DNA of 64,000 bases from the NCBI GenBank assembly GCA_002412765.1, contig DHVR01000072.1, forward strand, positions 1 to 64,000, read 5' to 3'. The position numbers and the translations under genes were made by a program. This DNA comes from Leptolinea sp. UBA5203 (lineage in GTDB: Bacteria > Chloroflexota > Anaerolineae > Anaerolineales > Anaerolineaceae). The notes below the pieces were generated by a model. It ran no database searches. It was given only the letters and a program-made list of their open reading frames with translations, and was not told where the DNA came from. This document shows, one piece after another, positions 61,209 through 64,000 of the stretch. The first letter of the stretch is position 1. Every line of letters starts with the position of its first letter.

Positions 61209-62026
61209 ATCTTTCATCCCTGCCTATTAAGGCAATCCTTAAAAAATATGATATTCAGCTCAAAAAAAGTTTGGGACAAAATTTCCTGACCGATAATCAT
61301 GCCCTGCAAGCTATTGTACATGTAGCCGGGATAACCTCGGAAGATATCGTCCTTGAAATTGGGCCTGGCATTGGCAGCTTAACCCGTCACATCGCCGCAG
61401 CGGCCAAAAAAGTTGTCGCAGTGGAACTGGATGCCAGCCTGATGCCCGCCTTGCGGGACGTTCTCTCGCCCTTTTCCAATGTGGAACTGATCCATGGCGA
61501 CATCTTGAAAGTTGACCTGCCCGCCAGCTTGCAGGAATCCCCCTATCTAATTGTTGCCAATATTCCGTATTACATCACTTCGGCGGTCATTCGCCGGAGT
61601 CTGGAAAACACTGCTAAACCCAAAAAGATGATCCTGACCATCCAAAAAGAAGTGGCCCGACGAATCTGCCAAAAACCCGGAGATATGAGTTTGCTCGCCT
61701 TGAGTGTTCAGGTCTACGGACAGCCCAAAGTCCAGTTTGATATTCCTGCCGGCGCTTTTTACCCTGCCCCTACGGTGGATTCCAGTGTGCTCAGTATCGA
61801 TCTCTATGACCAGCCATTAATCCCCCCGGTAGATCTGGATAAATTTTTCCAATGGATAAAAGCCGGTTTTTCCCAGAAAAGAAAAAAACTGCGCAACTCC
61901 TTATCCGCAGGGTTGAATCTCCCCACCACAGCTATTGAAGAGGTGTTTACTCGCGCAGATCTTGACCCGCAGCGTCGAGCAGAGACCTTATCCATCGAAG
62001 AATGGAAAAACCTGATTCAAGCGTAA
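61193..62026 (+). CDS. rsmA: 16S rRNA dimethyladenosine transferase RsmA (KsgA)
   Basis: A 277-residue enzyme that dimethylates A1518/A1519 of 16S rRNA. It has KKSLGQNFLTD near 24-34, LEIGPGIGSLT (SAM motif I), VELD, HGDILKVDL, ANIPYYITSAV (catalytic NIPY) near 121, and the FYPAPTVDSSV segment. Start at 61193 by GGAGG; it overlaps the preceding gene by 16 bases, a layout that also pairs ksgA with G5/DUF348 genes in other bacteria. Confidence 0.96.
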   Translation: MDSAVNLSSLPIKAILKKYDIQLKKSLGQNFLTDNHALQAIVHVAGITSEDIVLEIGPGIGSLTRHIAAAAKKVVAVELDASLMPALRDVLSPFSNVELIHGDILKVDLPASLQESPYLIVANIPYYITSAVIRRSLENTAKPKKMILTIQKEVARRICQKPGDMSLLALSVQVYGQPKVQFDIPAGAFYPAPTVDSSVLSIDLYDQPLIPPVDLDKFFQWIKAGFSQKRKKLRNSLSAGLNLPTTAIEEVFTRADLDPQRRAETLSIEEWKNLIQA

Positions 62027-62028
62027 AA

Positions 62029-62060
62029 AAAAGACGAGCCAGTGAAAGGTTCGTCTTTTT
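62029..62060. terminator. bidirectional terminator
   Basis: AAAAGACGA / TCGTCTTTT stem extended by CC/GG, A run on the left and T run on the right, between convergent rsmA and the glycosyltransferase. Confidence 0.85.
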
Positions 62061-62065
62061 GGTTG

Positions 62066-62794
62066 CTATACCAATTTTTGAATATCGCGATATCGTCTGG
62101 GCAATAGCCAAACCTGTATTGCCGCTTCCACTTGAATCTTAAACGACATTTTCGAAATACCAGCCACACGCTCTGCAAAATGTATGGGGACTTCTGAAAA
62201 TTGGAAGCCCAATTTGTGCGCAAGATAAGACATTTCGACTTGAAAAACATAGCCGCCGGAACGAATACGATCCAATGGCATGGCTGATAATGCCTGCTTC
62301 GGCCAGAATCGATACCCCGCCGTTACATCGTTCAACTTCAAGCGTAAGATGGTCCGGGAATAAATACTTCCAAAACGGGAAAGGGCTTTCCGCCATAATG
62401 GCCATTTCTCATCCAGGCTGCCGCCTTTAGTGTACCTGGATCCTACGGCAATATTGCCCTTGGATGCTGCAGCAATTAGATCAGGAATCTTATTGACCGG
62501 ATGAGAGAAATCAGCATCCATCTGTCCGATGATATCAGCGCCGGCATCAATAGCCTTTTGAAATCCTTCAATATAGGCTCGCCCCAATCCGGTTTTCTCC
62601 GGTCGGTGAAAGACCTCCAGATAGGGTTGGTATTTTTCTTTTAACTTTTCTGCAAGTTGGCCTGTTCCATCCGGACTGTTGTCATCAACAATCAGGACAT
62701 TTAAATTTTCTTGCTGTAAAGCAAATATATTTTCAAGTAAAGTGGGGAGATTTTCTTTCTCATTATAGGTTGGTATGACGATTGTTGTTTTCAT
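62066..62794 (-). CDS. polyprenol-phosphate mannosyltransferase-like GT2
   Basis: A 242-residue family-2 glycosyltransferase of the dolichol-phosphate mannose synthase type (soluble form, no membrane tail): IPTYNEKENLPTLL, VDDNSPDGTG (nucleotide site), GLGRAYIEGF, DADFSHP (metal DxD) near 94-100, and VPIHFAERVAGISKM near the end. It makes a lipid-linked mannose or similar sugar for protein or glycan modification. It stands alone with its own start. Confidence 0.9.
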   Translation of the reverse strand: MKTTIVIPTYNEKENLPTLLENIFALQQENLNVLIVDDNSPDGTGQLAEKLKEKYQPYLEVFHRPEKTGLGRAYIEGFQKAIDAGADIIGQMDADFSHPVNKIPDLIAAASKGNIAVGSRYTKGGSLDEKWPLWRKALSRFGSIYSRTILRLKLNDVTAGYRFWPKQALSAMPLDRIRSGGYVFQVEMSYLAHKLGFQFSEVPIHFAERVAGISKMSFKIQVEAAIQVWLLPRRYRDIQKLV

Positions 62795-62874
62795 TCATTC
62801 CTCAATTTCAGATTCGAGCATCCCACAGAGTGAGCTACTCTATTCTACTCCCATTTCATAATCCGGAGAATGAA

Positions 62875-62910
62875 AAAGATCACAATTTCTCATTAGAAAT
62901 CATGATCTTT
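62875..62910 (-). terminator. terminator of roadblock/V4R unit
   Basis: AAAGATCA-ca-ATTTCT with complementary AGAAAT-ca-TGATCTTT, a 14-bp stem with a small internal loop, followed by a T run on the minus strand. Confidence 0.75.
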
Positions 62911-62934
62911 CCATGGTTTACTTCACTGAAAAGG

Positions 62935-63567
62935 CTAAGATAATGGTTCTTTCATAATGGCAAAATTGCAGGTTTCATCCCCGGTGGATTTGCTTGTGGT
63001 TTGAATAATGCGGAATTCCTGTCCACCGGATACCCAGACCGTACTGGCGTGCAACAGCCCCGTGGCCATGAAACAAGCAGGTTTATCGGTATGCCTTCCC
63101 CAACAAACCGGACATTTGTGGATTACATACAGATAATGATCATCAAATTCTTCAAAGGTACTGTGCTGGTCACTGATTTGTGAGAAAATTTTTGCCATCG
63201 CGCCCAGCCCTACTTTGAGCTTCGTCTGCATCGGCAGAACTTTGAAAGCGATATCCCCAACCCCAGCCAGGGCGCCAAAATTCTTCAACACATCATTAAA
63301 TGTTGCCCTGCCAGCCCGAAGTGCCAGCCCGCGTCCACCCCGAGGACCATACATGATATCCAGGGCGCCGCTGATGGCTGAAAAATCGGCAAAATCGAAT
63401 TCTTTATTTAAATTATCTGCCGGATAGGTATTAATCCATTCTGGTAAATTAGCCAAGTTCAGAATCACATTGATTCCGTTTTTCCCCATCACTTCTTCCA
63501 GCGCTAAAATCGCAATCCGAGCAGCTTTGTTTGGATAATACAATCCACTTTTTGGTATAATTTCCAT
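62935..63567 (-). CDS. V4R-domain protein
   Basis: A 210-residue protein ending in a V4R (4-vinyl-reductase-type, small-molecule-binding) domain: the stretch HKCPVCWGRHTDKPACFMATGLLHASTVWVSGGQEFRI near 148-185 has the three cysteines typical of the family, then ETCNFAI. N-terminal part is helical. V4R domains bind hydrocarbons or hydrophobic ligands in bacterial signalling and bacteriochlorophyll proteins. 23 bases after the roadblock gene, so probably one signalling unit. Confidence 0.85.
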   Translation of the reverse strand: MEIIPKSGLYYPNKAARIAILALEEVMGKNGINVILNLANLPEWINTYPADNLNKEFDFADFSAISGALDIMYGPRGGRGLALRAGRATFNDVLKNFGALAGVGDIAFKVLPMQTKLKVGLGAMAKIFSQISDQHSTFEEFDDHYLYVIHKCPVCWGRHTDKPACFMATGLLHASTVWVSGGQEFRIIQTTSKSTGDETCNFAIMKEPLS

Positions 63568-63590
63568 GAATATTACCAGCCCTTATGCGA

Positions 63591-63962
63591 TCAGATCAGT
63601 TTTGACAACGCTTCAGCAGTACGCCGCATATCCAGAAAGATCAAGCCTAATTTTGCTTTCTCACGGGCCAGTGCTGTAAGGACAGCCTCTTCACCAACAG
63701 ACATCAGGACAACGTAGCCCATCTCCCCTTTGATGTAGACTTGCTCCAGACTACCTCGTCCTAATTCATTCGCAATTCTTTCCCCAAGAGATAACATTGC
63801 CGCAGACATTGCAGAAACCCTATCTTCCTCAACATCTTGAGGCAGTGCGGATGCGATTGTAAGACCGTCTACACTCACAACTGCCGATGCTTCAATATCA
63901 GGGGATGAAGCTTGAAGATCCCGTAACTGCTCCACCATTTGTTGGGTTCGTGACTTTGTCAA
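63591..63962 (-). CDS. roadblock/LC7-domain protein
   Basis: A 123-residue Roadblock/MglB-like protein: EASAVVSVDGLTIASALP, RVSAMSAAMLSLGERIANELGRG, VYIKGEMGYVVLMSVGEEAVLTALA. These act as regulators of small Ras-like GTPases. No such GTPase is in view; one may lie upstream, beyond the window edge at 64000. It is likely first or middle in an operon with the V4R gene. Confidence 0.9.
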   Translation of the reverse strand: MTKSRTQQMVEQLRDLQASSPDIEASAVVSVDGLTIASALPQDVEEDRVSAMSAAMLSLGERIANELGRGSLEQVYIKGEMGYVVLMSVGEEAVLTALAREKAKLGLIFLDMRRTAEALSKLI

Positions 63963-64000
63963 GGCAGTGCTCCTTTTCTGACGAATGCATAACTATTTGG

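Overview
The window looks like a chromosomal segment of a Chloroflexota bacterium, most likely an anaerobic Anaerolineae-type organism. This is inferred from the gene mix, not measured: a lipoprotein nucleoside ABC importer, long WD40 and TPR proteins, a Ser/Thr kinase with a beta-propeller sensor, roadblock and V4R signalling proteins, CIRCE-controlled groESL, and GTA-GGG-type palindromic repeats in the gaps. No phage, integrase, transposase or CRISPR array was found. Two tRNA genes are present: Arg-TCG and Phe-GAA.

Layout. 0.2-7.2 kb: a SUV3-like RNA helicase, a tRNA-Arg 3'-half fragment, a large TIR-transmembrane-WD40 protein and a frameshifted gene. 7.5-18.7 kb: an SDR and a cupin gene, then an RpiR-type regulator heading a run of co-directional genes for an ECF importer (fused EcfA, EcfT, S component), an MtnA-like isomerase, an MTA phosphorylase, an MTA/SAH-deaminase-like amidohydrolase, a Cys/Met PLP enzyme and a class II aldolase. 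Phosphorylase, isomerase and aldolase together make a 'DHAP shunt' for salvage of methylthioadenosine or 5'-deoxyadenosine. 19-20.2 kb: L-rhamnose isomerase. 20.5-24 kb: tRNA-Arg and a NatAB-like ABC exporter. 24.1-30.5 kb: a nucleoside-type BMP ABC importer whose binding lipoprotein carries two fused, nearly identical binding domains. 30.7-45.5 kb: housekeeping and signalling genes (MFS, trmD, two TPR proteins, groESL, metA, rRNA methyltransferase, TauE permease, kinase, HAD phosphatase).

45.9-52.0 kb is a compact bacterial microcompartment operon: three EutN/CcmL vertex proteins, one BMC-T, one BMC-H, an EutJ-like ATPase, an acylating aldehyde dehydrogenase, a deoxyribose-phosphate aldolase and an RpiB-like isomerase, the last three with apparent encapsulation helices. 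It matches the sugar-phosphate-utilising (SPU) class of microcompartments. Phosphopentomutase (deoB) is divergent from it. 54-64 kb: lepB, der, the c-di-AMP pair cdaA/cdaR, coaE, tRNA-Phe, a G5/3D-type protein, rsmA, a glycosyltransferase, V4R and roadblock proteins.

Working model (inference). Nucleosides enter through the BMP importer and are phosphorolysed. DeoB makes deoxyribose-5-phosphate, which DeoC cleaves inside the shell to glyceraldehyde-3-phosphate and acetaldehyde; the aldehyde dehydrogenase turns the acetaldehyde into acetyl-CoA. The ECF/MtnP/MtnA/aldolase cluster does an analogous job for 5-deoxy or 5-methylthio nucleosides, giving DHAP plus acetaldehyde or methylthioacetaldehyde. 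The window therefore holds two parallel routes from the sugar part of nucleosides into central carbon.
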